Source: Geothrix sp. PMB-07 (lineage in GTDB: Bacteria; Acidobacteriota; Holophagae; Holophagales; Holophagaceae). Taken from it: a stretch of DNA of 64,000 bases. The notes under the pieces were generated by a model. The model did not search any database. It was not told where the DNA came from and saw only the letters and a program-made list of their open reading frames with translations. The position numbers were made by a program, and so were the translations under genes. Shown here piece after piece: positions 32,869 through 44,751 of this stretch; the stretch's first letter is position 1, and each line of letters begins with the position of its first letter. Location: assembly GCF_030758935.1 (NCBI RefSeq), contig NZ_CP132333.1, positions 1-64,000 of the forward strand. Direction: 5' to 3'.

Positions 32869-33648
32869 TTAGGCTGGTGCGGTGATGAGGGCCAGGGGTT
32901 CCCGCTGGTGGGCCAGGTGCAGGGCGGTGGCGGTGCCGCGAAGGACCTCCTCCGCGGCGAAGCGGGCCAGGTCGGGATGGTTGTTGGATTCGCTGAGGTG
33001 GGCCAGTACCACTTGGCGCAGGCGCGGGGAACAGACCTTGGCCAGCAGCTCGGCCATGGAGGCGTTGCTGAGGTGGCCCACGCGGCTCAGGATGCGGGCT
33101 TTGAGGTGCGGGGGGTAGTCCCCTTCGCGCAGCATGTCCACATCGTGGTTGGCCTCCAGCACCAGCAGATCGAGTTCCTGGAGATGGTCTGCCACCAGGG
33201 CGGTGGGGTGGCCCAGATCCGTCACCACGGCGCAGGCGCAGTCAACGGTTTCCACCCGATAGGCCACAGGGTCTGCCGCATCGTGGGGCAGGGCGAAGGG
33301 GAGCACGCGCCAGCCGTGCCAGTCCGCGGCCTTGCCTGCTTCCAGTTCGATCCAGCGATGACTCGGAATCTGGACACCCTGGGCCTTCTCGGCGGCTTTC
33401 CGGGTCTCCGAGGTGGCAAGGATCGCCCAGTCGGTGCGGCGCAGGATGACCGCCAGGGCGCCGATATGATCGGAATGTTCATGGGTCAGAGCCAGCGCCT
33501 GAACCGCGTCGGCATTGCGTCCCAGCCCTTCCAGCCGCTGTCGGATCTGGCGCAGGGAAATGCCTGCATCGATGAGGAGCGTACGCTCGCCATCGGACAG
33601 GGCATGGCAGTTCCCCTTGGAACCCGAGGCAAGCGCTGCATAGTGCAT
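32869..33648 (-). CDS. MBL-fold metallohydrolase, WalJ/YycJ-like
   Basis: A 259-residue metallo-beta-lactamase-fold enzyme. It opens ALASGSKGNCH, typical of the YycJ/WalJ group, and has the metal motif THEHSDHIG (His56, His58, Asp60, His61) plus later ligands in VTDLGHPT, ANHD and LAHLSESNNHPD. WalJ-type proteins are putative exonucleases linked to DNA replication or repair. It is transcribed divergently from a GNAT gene 29 bases away and leads a minus-strand run through lolA, FHA and TPR genes. Confidence 0.9.
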   Translation of the reverse strand: MHYAALASGSKGNCHALSDGERTLLIDAGISLRQIRQRLEGLGRNADAVQALALTHEHSDHIGALAVILRRTDWAILATSETRKAAEKAQGVQIPSHRWIELEAGKAADWHGWRVLPFALPHDAADPVAYRVETVDCACAVVTDLGHPTALVADHLQELDLLVLEANHDVDMLREGDYPPHLKARILSRVGHLSNASMAELLAKVCSPRLRQVVLAHLSESNNHPDLARFAAEEVLRGTATALHLAHQREPLALITAPA

Positions 33649-33677
33649 GGTTCAGGATAACGCCTAGACTGTCGGTC

Positions 33678-34178
33678 ATGAGCCCGACACTGCGCCCCTC
33701 AACCCCAGCGGATCTGGAAACCCACGTGGCCCACCGCGTAGCCATGTTCCGGGATATGGACATGGGTGCCGAGGAAGGTTTGAAACGCATGGCGGAAGCC
33801 TTCCGGCATCAGTTGCGAGGCTGGCTGGTGACCGGTCAGTGCCGGGGCCTGGTGCTGGAAGACGCCGGTCGCGTGGTGGCCAGTGTGCTCTTGCTGCTGA
33901 AGGAGTCTGTGCCGACGCCGGTGACGCCGCTGTCCGTGAGGGGTTATCTGTTCAACGTCTACACAGAGCCCTCGCACCGGCGCCAGGGCTTGGCGGCGCG
34001 GCTCACGGACGCGGCGCTGGATCTGGCCCGGGAGCTGGGTATCGAGATCATGGAATTGCACGCCAGCCTGGAGGCGGAAGGCCTTTACCAGCGCATGGGC
34101 TTCGTGCCCACCAGCGAGATGCGGCTGGTGATGGGCTCCGGCATCAAGACGCCGAAGCAGTGGAAGCATCGGCGCTGA
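33678..34178 (+). CDS. GNAT-family N-acetyltransferase
   Basis: A 166-residue GNAT protein. Motif A is visible as GYLFNVYTEPSHRRQGLAAR, with the R-R-Q-G-L-A acetyl-CoA turn near residues 102-107, and the terminal block GLYQRMGFVPTSEMRL is typical. Substrate unknown. The 3' end overlaps the convergent CPBP protease gene by 35 bases. Confidence 0.9.
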   Translation: MSPTLRPSTPADLETHVAHRVAMFRDMDMGAEEGLKRMAEAFRHQLRGWLVTGQCRGLVLEDAGRVVASVLLLLKESVPTPVTPLSVRGYLFNVYTEPSHRRQGLAARLTDAALDLARELGIEIMELHASLEAEGLYQRMGFVPTSEMRLVMGSGIKTPKQWKHRR

Positions 34179-35040
34179 CGGGTTCCTCGGCTGTCGAGCC
34201 CTTCCATCGCCACAGGCCCAGGATGGCCAGGCCGCAAACCAGAGTGCAGATGGCGCTGGCCTCCAGGCCGAAGGCGCCGCCCGTAAGCCATTCGGGCTTG
34301 CCGTGGAAGACCGGCGTCCAGATGCCCTTGATGTCCGTGGTGCCGCTGACGCCGAAGCCGAGCAGGCTGCCCTGGGCCCAGTTCCAGCCCAGGTGTACTC
34401 CAATGGGCAGGGCCAGGCTGCGGGTGCGCAGGTAGCAGAAGCCCAGCAGGATGGCCGCGAGGCCGATGTTCACCGTGGCCCAGATCTTGGTGGCACCGTG
34501 CATGCCCGGGTTGCCCCAGTGCATGAGGGCGAAGAGGGCCGCGAAGACCAGCTGGCCCACCCAGGGGCCCGCGCCCTCCACCAGGCGCTGAAAGGGGTAG
34601 CCCCGGGACATGAGTTCCTCGTTGAAGCCCACGCCCAAGAACATCAGCGCGGCCATGAGCACCTGCCTGGGACCCACGGCCACGGCGCGTTCCCAGTGGA
34701 AGCCGTCCAGGCCCTTCACCAGCAGCGCCGTGAGCAGGATCAGCAGGATACCCGTGGCGGTGCCCGCGGCCAGTTCACCCAGCCACCGCGAACCCAGGTG
34801 AAAACCCAGATCGCGGAAGGAGCGCCGTTCCAGCTTCACGCAGACGAGGCTTGCCAGCGCCCCGATGCCCGCGCTGACCCACACACCCAGGCCGGCCCAG
34901 CGCGGAACGTGAAGGAGTCCGGCGATCAGACTGGCGAGGATGCCGATGGCCATGGTGAGCGTGATGAACCCGACCACCTTCCAGCCACTGCGGACGCGGC
35001 CCTGCTCGTCGAGGAAACAGGCGGTGAGCCAATGGGGCAT
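34144..35040 (-). CDS. CPBP-family intramembrane metalloprotease
   Basis: A 298-residue inner-membrane protein with about eight helices. The three CPBP (Abi/Rce1-like) motifs are intact: GFNEELMSRGYPF (E-E-x3-R), FALMHWGNPG (F-x3-H) and HLGWNWAQG (H-x3-N). Members cleave prenylated or other membrane proteins or serve in bacteriocin immunity; the substrate here is unknown. Overlap with the GNAT gene on the opposite strand is 35 bases. Confidence 0.9.
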   Translation of the reverse strand: MPHWLTACFLDEQGRVRSGWKVVGFITLTMAIGILASLIAGLLHVPRWAGLGVWVSAGIGALASLVCVKLERRSFRDLGFHLGSRWLGELAAGTATGILLILLTALLVKGLDGFHWERAVAVGPRQVLMAALMFLGVGFNEELMSRGYPFQRLVEGAGPWVGQLVFAALFALMHWGNPGMHGATKIWATVNIGLAAILLGFCYLRTRSLALPIGVHLGWNWAQGSLLGFGVSGTTDIKGIWTPVFHGKPEWLTGGAFGLEASAICTLVCGLAILGLWRWKGSTAEEPVSADASTASAS

Positions 35041-35090
35041 GGGTGCTCCTGGAAGTCCGGGCTACGGCGGGGCGCGCCCGAGGTTGAGCG

Positions 35091-35717
35091 CTACATCACG
35101 CTTTGGGTTTCCGCGAAGGCGCGGGAGATTTCCAAGAAGAGTTTTTCCTCGTTGGGTTTCAGGGTCGCGGCCCGGGCGAACCAGACGGCGGCTTTTTTGC
35201 GCTGTCCGGCCACCAGCAGGGCCCGGCCAAAGGCCAGGAAACGCTCCCAGCCATCCTTGTCCAGCGCGGCGACGGCACCCATGTAGCGTTCGGATTCGTT
35301 GACCAGGCCCACTTCCGCCAAGTCCACCGCGGCTTGAGTAAGGGCTTCTTTGTTCTTGGGATCCCGGGCAGCGATCTTCTCGTAGCCTTCGAGCGCCTCG
35401 CTCTTGTAGCCGTGCTTCAACCAGGCCTGGGCGATGAGGCGCAGCACCTGCCCGTCCTTGGCTTCGCGGGATTCCGCCTCCTTGAAGGCCTCCGTGGCCC
35501 GGGGCCGGTCCATGGCGGCGAGGTAGGCCCGCCCGCATTCGGCGAGGTACCTGGCGTCCTTCGGCTTGATGGAACAGGCCTTGTCGGCGCAGCCCTCGAG
35601 AATGGTCCGGCGATCGCCGGCGAAGAAGGCCTCGTTGAACACCACGGCGGCAGGTTTCGGTGCCTGGGCACAGAGGACAAGGGCGGTGAAAGCGAAGGGG
35701 AGATGGGTGGCGCGCAT
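35091..35717 (-). CDS. Secreted TPR protein, paralogue 3 of 3
   Basis: A 208-residue protein with an N-terminal signal peptide ([12 protein letters not shown]) and about four TPR-like units. It shares the layout of the two upstream genes: [20 protein letters not shown], then [20 protein letters not shown] and [25 protein letters not shown] site lies just before the ATG at 35717, eight bases after the stop of paralogue 2. Likely periplasmic. Function unknown; tandem duplication is evident from the shared blocks. Confidence 0.8.
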   Translation of the reverse strand: MRATHLPFAFTALVLCAQAPKPAAVVFNEAFFAGDRRTILEGCADKACSIKPKDARYLAECGRAYLAAMDRPRATEAFKEAESREAKDGQVLRLIAQAWLKHGYKSEALEGYEKIAARDPKNKEALTQAAVDLAEVGLVNESERYMGAVAALDKDGWERFLAFGRALLVAGQRKKAAVWFARAATLKPNEEKLFLEISRAFAETQSVM

Positions 35718-35725
35718 GGCGACTC

Positions 35726-36328
35726 CTAGCTCGGCTCGGCGCCGTGATCGGCGTAGGCGAGGGCGATGGCGTTCCACATGCGCTCCTCCTGGGGCTTGGC
35801 CTGGCTGGCGCGGGCGAACCACCTGGCGGCACTGTCGCGGTGGCCTTTGCGCAGGCAGCTCCGGCCATAGGCCACACAGTTCTGCCAATCCGAGGGATCG
35901 AGGATCCAGGCCCGTTCCATGAGGCCGTCGGCTTCCTTGGTCAGGCCCGCATCCTGCAGGTTGACGGCGGCGCGGGTGAAGGCGTTCTTGTCCTTGGGAT
36001 CGGCGGCCTGCATGTCGGCGATGGCCTTCAGCCCCTCGCTGCGAAGGTTGGCCCGCAGGTAGGCCACGGCGATGAGGCGGTGGACGTCGGCATCCTTGGG
36101 TTTGTCGATGCGGGCCAGCTGGAAGCAGTCCTCCGCTTTGGCCTTCTCTCCCGCCGCCAGGAAGGCCCGGCCATACTCCGCGAGCATCTTCGCGTCCTTG
36201 GGCCGCAGCAACCGCGCCCGGTCCGCGCAGCTGCCCGCCAGTTTGCGGGCATCGCCCTTGAAGGCGGCTTCGTCCAGTGCCTGAGAACACAAAGGCAGGG
36301 CCAGCAGGCACAGGGCGAGGCGGCGCAT
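35726..36328 (-). CDS. Secreted TPR protein, paralogue 2 of 3
   Basis: A 200-residue protein with a signal peptide ([17 protein letters not shown]). It repeats the family blocks [60 protein letters not shown] and [24 protein letters not shown] precedes the ATG at 36328; the longer open frame from 36361 has no such site and would be without a signal peptide at its start. Closest in sequence to paralogue 1. Periplasmic location inferred. Confidence 0.8.
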   Translation of the reverse strand: MRRLALCLLALPLCSQALDEAAFKGDARKLAGSCADRARLLRPKDAKMLAEYGRAFLAAGEKAKAEDCFQLARIDKPKDADVHRLIAVAYLRANLRSEGLKAIADMQAADPKDKNAFTRAAVNLQDAGLTKEADGLMERAWILDPSDWQNCVAYGRSCLRKGHRDSAARWFARASQAKPQEERMWNAIALAYADHGAEPS

Positions 36329-36382
36329 GGGAACTCCGGGGTGTGCGCCATGATAGGACACATCCGCCGCGGGTGGGCTCCC

Positions 36383-37096
36383 TCAGGGATGGGCGCCCCA
36401 GGAGGGGTTCTGCATTTCCGCGAATAGAAGCATGATTTCGCTCCAGGCGCGGGCCTCCTTGGGGCGGGCTTTCACCGTGCGCTCCAGGTAGAGGCAGGCG
36501 AGATCCTGCTGGCCCAGGCGCAAGGCTGCCCGTGCGAAATCGAGGTGATCGTGCCAGTCCTTGGGATCCAGGGTATGGGCCCGCTCCATCCACTTGGCCG
36601 CGAGGTCCCAATGGCGGTTCCGCAGGGCCGCATGGGCGAAATCCAACCCATTGTGATAGTCGGTGACATCCAGCGCCCAGGCGCGATCCATGAGGGTGAT
36701 CGCCTCTTCCGTGAAGCCCGCATCCAGCAGATTGACGGCGGCGTGCTTGAACACGTTCCGGGCCTTGGGATCGGCGGTCTGCATGGTCTTCAGGGCGGCG
36801 AAGCCCTCCTCGCGCAGGCCTGCGGAAAGCCATGCCACGGCGATGAGCCGATGGGTTTCCCCGTCCTTGGGGTCGGATTGGATCGCGGCCTTGAAGCTGG
36901 CCTCGGCCTTCTCCCGCTGTCCGGCCAGGAGGTAGCCCCGGCCCAACTCCGCCAGGCTGCGGGAATCATTCAGGTTCATGGCCCGGGCCCGGTCCGCGCA
37001 CTGGGCCATGATGGCTTTGGGATCACCCTTGAAGTAGGCGGCAGTACCATCCTGCCCAAACAGGGGCAGGGCGAGGCAGAGGAGAATCGGTCGCAT
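36383..37096 (-). CDS. Secreted TPR protein, paralogue 1 of 3
   Basis: A 237-residue protein with a short signal peptide (MRPILLCLALPLFGQ) and about five TPR-like units: FKGDPKAIMAQCADRARAMN, LAELGRGYLLAGQREKAEAS, HRLIAVAWLSAGLREEGFAA, AAVNLLDAGFTEEAITLMDR and ARAALRLGQQDLACLYLERT. It begins 17 bases after the stop of the acyl-CoA carboxylase gene and heads the three-gene array. It has one more repeat than its siblings. Function unknown; may scaffold a periplasmic complex. Confidence 0.8.
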   Translation of the reverse strand: MRPILLCLALPLFGQDGTAAYFKGDPKAIMAQCADRARAMNLNDSRSLAELGRGYLLAGQREKAEASFKAAIQSDPKDGETHRLIAVAWLSAGLREEGFAALKTMQTADPKARNVFKHAAVNLLDAGFTEEAITLMDRAWALDVTDYHNGLDFAHAALRNRHWDLAAKWMERAHTLDPKDWHDHLDFARAALRLGQQDLACLYLERTVKARPKEARAWSEIMLLFAEMQNPSWGAHP

Positions 37097-37113
37097 GGGG
37101 CCCCCTGGGAATC

Positions 37114-38652
<1,539 letters not shown>

Positions 38653-38744
38653 GGGTACTCCGGGGCACAAAAAACGGTCGGCGGATCTGGGGATCTGCCG
38701 ACAGTCTAACGCACCCCATTACGAAGCCCGATGCGGGGTGTATA

Positions 38745-38819
38745 GCCACGGATGAACACTGATCAACACGGATGGGATACGGCGCATTTCATCCGTGTTC
38801 ATGCGTGTCCATTTGTGGC
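38745..38819. repeat. Intergenic inverted repeat, CACGGATGAA type
   Basis: The left arm (38745-38774) reads as units CACGGATGAA, CACTGATCAA, CACGGATGGG. The right arm (38790-38819) is its imperfect reverse complement ending in GTGGC. This is the fullest copy of the repeat family in the window. It occupies most of the 178-base gap upstream of the carboxylase gene and after a DUF4410-like gene. Confidence 0.85.
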
Positions 38820-38830
38820 AGAAATCGTTT

Positions 38831-39541
38831 TTACTTCACGGCCCGGGTGGCCACAAAGGTGGCGAACTTGTCAGCCCACTTCACGAGTTTGTCCTGGATG
38901 TTGCTCATGGCAGTGCCGCTGATGGACCGGTGGTGGACCGCCAGCAACAGCTCGCCGGTCTTGGTGTCGACGACCTTGAGGTCCCAGGTGGCGGTCTCGC
39001 TGCCGGCGCCCAGCCCGTTGAGCCACTTGGCCGCCTTGCTTCCGGCATTGGCATCCACAAAGCGGCCCACCAAGATTAGATCACCGTCTGTCCGGCTCAC
39101 CTTGACTCGGCCATTGAACGCTCCGGTCAAGGCGCCACGGAGCATGCCCGGAAAGCTGTCCGTGAGTTCGGTGGCCTTGGCGTTGTCCTTGCCATCCCTG
39201 CCTTTCCGCAGCATGGCGGGGTCTTCCCAGGGCTTCATGAACAGCACGCGACCGGTAAGATCCAGGCCGGGTTTGACCCACGCGTAGTCCACATCATCAC
39301 CCTTGGTGAAGGTGATGCCTTCTCCGAACCAGGATGGATCCAACAGGCCGTCATCAAGGAGGGCGGCTTTCGGCGCGAGCGCTTTGGGCGCTGGATTGGG
39401 GGCTGGTTCCGCTGCAACGGCAGGCGTCACAGGCGCCACGGGTGTGGACACCGCTGGGGCCGGGGCCGTTTCTGGCTTGACCGGCTCCTGCGCGGCGAGG
39501 CAAAGGGCAGAGCCCAGGATGAGGGTCAGAACGCGTGACAT
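38831..39541 (-). CDS. Secreted protein, DUF4410-like
   Basis: A 236-residue protein with a signal peptide (LTLILGSALCLAAQ) and an Ala/Pro-rich stretch to about residue 60. The C-terminal half contains GDLILVGRFVDANAGSKAAK, LNGLGAGSETATWDLKVVD and TGELLLAVHHRSISG, the pattern of DUF4410-type envelope proteins, with the G-x-G-A-G turn. No function is known for the family. Alone between a repeat and the aspartase fusion. Confidence 0.65.
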   Translation of the reverse strand: MSRVLTLILGSALCLAAQEPVKPETAPAPAVSTPVAPVTPAVAAEPAPNPAPKALAPKAALLDDGLLDPSWFGEGITFTKGDDVDYAWVKPGLDLTGRVLFMKPWEDPAMLRKGRDGKDNAKATELTDSFPGMLRGALTGAFNGRVKVSRTDGDLILVGRFVDANAGSKAAKWLNGLGAGSETATWDLKVVDTKTGELLLAVHHRSISGTAMSNIQDKLVKWADKFATFVATRAVK

Positions 39542-39586
39542 GAGGGCTCCAGCAAGGGGGGAGCCCTCAGGTTAACCGGAACGGAT

Positions 39587-41446
<1,860 letters not shown>

Positions 41447-41520
41447 GGGACACCTCAAAGCCAAGAATTCAGCAAGGGGCCATGCTAACGGGGATCAATT
41501 TACGATTCGGTCACGAATGC

Positions 41521-41551
41521 GACATTCTGGCCAGCGAATTGACGGAATGTC
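41521..41551. promoter_or_regulatory. Inverted repeat upstream of the aspartase fusion gene
   Basis: GACATTC (41521-41527) and GAATGTC (41545-41551) form perfect 7-base arms 17 bases apart in the 117-base gap between the HIT gene end and the aspartase start. It may be a regulator site for the aspartase promoter or a terminator for the HIT transcript; neither is proven. Confidence 0.35.
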
Positions 41552-41563
41552 ATCGGTGGCCGG

Positions 41564-42013
41564 TCAGGGCTTGGGTTCGGGGTCCCTGGTGATGGCGTCC
41601 TCCCGCAGCTGTTCGCCGCCCACCACATGGAAGTGGAGGTGGAACACGCTCTGGTTGGCATCCTTGCCTGCGTTGGTGATCACCCGGAAGCCCTTGTCGA
41701 GAATGCCCTGGTCCTTGGCCACTTTGACGCAGGTGCTCAGCAGGGCCGCGCGGGCCTCCACCGGCAGGTCATCCAGTTCCTTCAGGCTGGCCACATGCTG
41801 CTTGGGGATGACCAGCAGATGAACTTTCGCCCGGGGCTGGATGTCCCAGAAGGCCAGGACGTAGGGATCTTCGTAGACTTTCTTGGACGGGGCCTGGCCC
41901 GCCACGATCTTGCAGAAAATGCAGGCGCTCGGGGGCTTGGAGGCTGGCGCCTGGGCAAGGAGGCCCTGGAAACCCAGTGCCAGGGTCAGCACGGCAAGAC
42001 AGGAACGGCGCAT
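41564..42013 (-). CDS. HIT-family hydrolase with signal peptide
   Basis: A 149-residue histidine-triad protein. The motif FHLHFHVVGG (H-x-H-x-H) and the N-terminal ACIFCKIVAGQAPSKKVYED are typical of the HINT branch, which hydrolyses AMP-lysine and nucleoside phosphoramidates. Unlike normal cytosolic HINT it starts with a signal peptide (LAVLTLALGFQGLLAQA), placing it in the periplasm. The transaldolase gene lies upstream on the same strand, 15 bases away. The export feature is the notable oddity. Confidence 0.88.
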   Translation of the reverse strand: MRRSCLAVLTLALGFQGLLAQAPASKPPSACIFCKIVAGQAPSKKVYEDPYVLAFWDIQPRAKVHLLVIPKQHVASLKELDDLPVEARAALLSTCVKVAKDQGILDKGFRVITNAGKDANQSVFHLHFHVVGGEQLREDAITRDPEPKP

Positions 42014-42028
42014 GGTTGGCCTCGCGGG

Positions 42029-42676
42029 CTACCGGCCGCTCTTCTTCCAGTCGGCCAGGAAGCCCTCGATGCCCTTGTCGGTCAGGGGGTGCTTGATCAT
42101 CTGATCGAAGACCTTGGTGGGGATGGTGGCCACATGGGCGCCGGCCAGGGCCGAGTCGGTGACGTGGCGGGGGCTGCGGATGCTGGCCGAGAGCACCTGG
42201 GTGTCGAAGGCATAGTTCTCGTAGATGGCGCAGATCTCACGGATGAGGTCCATGCCTTCCAGGTTGATGTCGTCCAGGCGGCCCACGAAGGGGCTCACGT
42301 AGGTGGCGCCGGCCTTGGCGGCCATGAGGGCCTGGGTGGAGCTGAAGCAGAGGGTGACGTTGGTCCTGATGCCCTCGGCCGTGAGCGCCTTGCAGGCCTT
42401 CAGGCCCTCGGCGATGAGGGGCAGCTTCACGACCACATTCTTGTGGATCTTGGCCAGGCGCTTGCCCTCCTCGATCATGCCCGGGGCTTCCAGGCCGATG
42501 ACCTCGGCGCTGATGGGGCCATCCACGATCTGACAGATCTCCTCGATGATGGTCTCGAAGGGCTTGCCAGTCTCCTTGGCGATGAGGCTGGGGTTCGTGG
42601 TGACGCCGTCCAGCACGCCCAGGGCGTTGATGCGCTTGATCTCGTCGATGTTGGCGGTGTCGATAAAGAACTTCAT
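42029..42676 (-). CDS. tal: Transaldolase (small, Fsa/TalC-like)
   Basis: A 215-residue class I aldolase of the short transaldolase type. [28 protein letters not shown], Lys84 in VVVKLPLI (Schiff base) and [10 protein letters not shown] are characteristic. It moves dihydroxyacetone units between sugar phosphates in the non-oxidative pentose phosphate pathway, though the closely similar fructose-6-phosphate aldolase cannot be ruled out. The ATG at 42676 fits the family start exactly; the longer frame reaching 43435 is antisense to thyX. Confidence 0.94.
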   Translation of the reverse strand: MKFFIDTANIDEIKRINALGVLDGVTTNPSLIAKETGKPFETIIEEICQIVDGPISAEVIGLEAPGMIEEGKRLAKIHKNVVVKLPLIAEGLKACKALTAEGIRTNVTLCFSSTQALMAAKAGATYVSPFVGRLDDINLEGMDLIREICAIYENYAFDTQVLSASIRSPRHVTDSALAGAHVATIPTKVFDQMIKHPLTDKGIEGFLADWKKSGR

Positions 42677-42757
42677 GGAAGTCTCCGGGAATCCCCCAGG
42701 ATACCAGGGGGCCCCGGCGGGCCGCCGCGCTGGAATCAGGGCCCTCCTAACTGGCTT

Positions 42758-42790
42758 TGATCCGTGTGAATCCATGTCCATCCGTGGCCA
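42758..42790. repeat. Intergenic repeat, CACGGATGAA type (single arm, reverse orientation)
   Basis: Read on the minus strand it is CACGGATGGA, CATGGATTCA, CACGGATCAA, three 10-base units. It lies in the 174-base gap between divergent tal and thyX. No inverted partner is seen. Confidence 0.7.
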
Positions 42791-42850
42791 AACAGGCTTT
42801 TCCCTCGGGGCATTTCCAGCGCGATACGCTAGAAGCCAGGAGTCTTCGCC

Positions 42851-43531
42851 ATGGCGCACCCCGAGATCAAGGTTCTGGACAAAGGCTTCGTGCGCCTCAT
42901 CGACCATATGGGCTCGGATTTGTCGGTGGTGAACGCGGCGCGGGTGTCCTTCGGCAAGAAGAAGGAGGCTTTCGAAGAGGGCGACGCCAAGCTGGTGGAA
43001 TACCTGGCCGAGCATGAGCACACCTCGCCCTTCCGCCACACGGCCCTGACCCTGCACGTGAAGGCGCCGATCTTCGTGTTCCGGCAGTGGATGAAGCACC
43101 GCATCGGTTCCGAGTTCAACGAGATCTCGGGCCGCTACGTGGAATTCCCCGAGGATGAGTTCTTCGTGCCCGCCGCCTTCCGCCAGCAGGCCAAGGTGAA
43201 CAAGCAGGGCAGCGAGGGCGAGATCGCCGAGGCGAACCGCGGCCGGGCCCTGGAGAGCTACCTGGAGAGTTGCCGCAGTTCCGTGGCCCACTACAAGGAA
43301 CTGATCTCGCTGGGCGTATGCCGCGAACAGGCCCGCTGCGTGCTGCCAGTGGCGCTGTACTCCGAGGTCTACTGGACGGTCAGCCTCCAGGCCGTGGCGC
43401 ACTTCATCCGCCTGCGGGCCGATGGCCACGCCCAATGGGAGATCCAGCAGTACGCCGCCGCCGTGCGCGAGGTGGTGGAACCCCTCTACCCCGTGGGCCT
43501 CAAAGCCCTGCTGGCCTCCGGCAAGGGATGA
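42851..43531 (+). CDS. thyX: Flavin-dependent thymidylate synthase
   Basis: A 226-residue ThyX. It makes dTMP from dUMP with methylene-tetrahydrofolate, FAD and NADPH. The ThyX motif R/K-H-R-x2-S-x-N-E-x-S-x-R is present as [18 protein letters not shown], preceded by [18 protein letters not shown] and followed by [20 protein letters not shown]. Full length. AGGAG lies nine bases before the ATG. It overlaps the next gene by ATGA. Confidence 0.97.
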   Translation: MAHPEIKVLDKGFVRLIDHMGSDLSVVNAARVSFGKKKEAFEEGDAKLVEYLAEHEHTSPFRHTALTLHVKAPIFVFRQWMKHRIGSEFNEISGRYVEFPEDEFFVPAAFRQQAKVNKQGSEGEIAEANRGRALESYLESCRSSVAHYKELISLGVCREQARCVLPVALYSEVYWTVSLQAVAHFIRLRADGHAQWEIQQYAAAVREVVEPLYPVGLKALLASGKG

Positions 43532-44751
43532 AGACTCCGCCCCTCAACCCTGCCCTTTTCCATCTGGATGAGGCCCATCTCTGGCTGATGCACTGCGCGG
43601 AGGGACCGGTGCCCCGAGCAGGGGTGCGGGCCGTGCGGGCCTTCCTGCAGAAGGAACTGCAGCCTTGGACCATGCGCTGGGAGGAGGATTTCCTGGGCAT
43701 CCCCGCTGCGGCCCGGGCTGAGGCGGCGGCGGTGGTGGGAGCGCGCCCCGGAGATATCAGTCTCACGTCCACCACCTCCTCGGGTTTGGTGACCGTGGCC
43801 CAGGGCTATCCTTGGCACCCCGGGGACGAAGTGCTGGCCCCCCTGGGGGAATTTCCTTCAAACGCTTGGCCCTGGCTGGCGCTGCAATCGCGCGGCGTCT
43901 CCTTCCGGGAGGCGTCTCTTTGGGAGGGTCAGCAGGCGGGAGCCTCGGCCTGGGCAAGTCGGCCTCCCACCATTGAAGATGACCTGGAAGGCCGCCTCAT
44001 TGCGGCCTTGGGGCCTCGCACGCGTGTGTTAACCCTGTCCTGGGTGCGTTTCCAGGATGGGCTCAAGTTGGACCTGCCGCGGCTTTCCGTGGCTTGCCGA
44101 GAGCGAGGCGTTCATCTGGTGGTGGATGGCATCCAGGGGGCGGGAACGGCGCCGGTGCAGCTGGAAGGCGTCTCGGCCTTCGCCACGGGTGGTTACAAAG
44201 GCTTATTGGCCCCCGAGGGCCTCGGCTTCCTGTGGACCGACGAAGCCTTTCGACAATCTCTGTCGCCTTCGGGCAGCTGGCTTTCGGTGGAAGAGGCCAC
44301 GGATTTCTCACGACCTTCGACTGATTTCAATCGCGCCTGGCTGGCAGACGGCCGGGTCCTCGAGCCGGGCGGGCCGAACCTGCTCCAGGCTTCCGCCTTG
44401 GTGGAATCCCTGCGACTTCTCAACGAGGCGGGAGTGACGGCCATTGCGGATCACATCGCCTTGCTGCAGGAGAGGCTGCTGGAAGATCTGCGCGGCTCGC
44501 GCTGGAGCGCCGAGGTAAACCGGCTGCTGGCCCTGCTGCGGGCGGGAAGACTGGGTTCAATCTTGGCCTTCCATCACGGAAACCTTGGCATGGAAGGCCT
44601 CAACCAGATCATGAAGTCCGGCTATCGCCAAGGCCTCTTCACGTCGGTGCGCGAGGGCTACTTGCGGGTGGCCTTCCACGGCTATCACACGGAGGCTGAT
44701 GTGGATCGGGTAGCCGCGTGGCTGGACCGCGTCAGCGGAACAACCAGCTGA
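43528..44751 (+). CDS. Class V aminotransferase-fold PLP enzyme
   Basis: A 407-residue fold-type I enzyme of the cysteine-desulfurase/isopenicillin-epimerase-like class V group. Seen are [14 protein letters not shown] (residues 80-93), [14 protein letters not shown] (197-210) and PLP-lysine Lys224 in [14 protein letters not shown]. No desulfurase catalytic-cysteine loop is evident, so an epimerase, lyase or kynureninase-like role is more likely than sulfur mobilisation. Its start overlaps the thyX stop by four bases. The end overlaps the convergent barrel gene by 20 bases. Confidence 0.85.
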   Translation: MKTPPLNPALFHLDEAHLWLMHCAEGPVPRAGVRAVRAFLQKELQPWTMRWEEDFLGIPAAARAEAAAVVGARPGDISLTSTTSSGLVTVAQGYPWHPGDEVLAPLGEFPSNAWPWLALQSRGVSFREASLWEGQQAGASAWASRPPTIEDDLEGRLIAALGPRTRVLTLSWVRFQDGLKLDLPRLSVACRERGVHLVVDGIQGAGTAPVQLEGVSAFATGGYKGLLAPEGLGFLWTDEAFRQSLSPSGSWLSVEEATDFSRPSTDFNRAWLADGRVLEPGGPNLLQASALVESLRLLNEAGVTAIADHIALLQERLLEDLRGSRWSAEVNRLLALLRAGRLGSILAFHHGNLGMEGLNQIMKSGYRQGLFTSVREGYLRVAFHGYHTEADVDRVAAWLDRVSGTTS

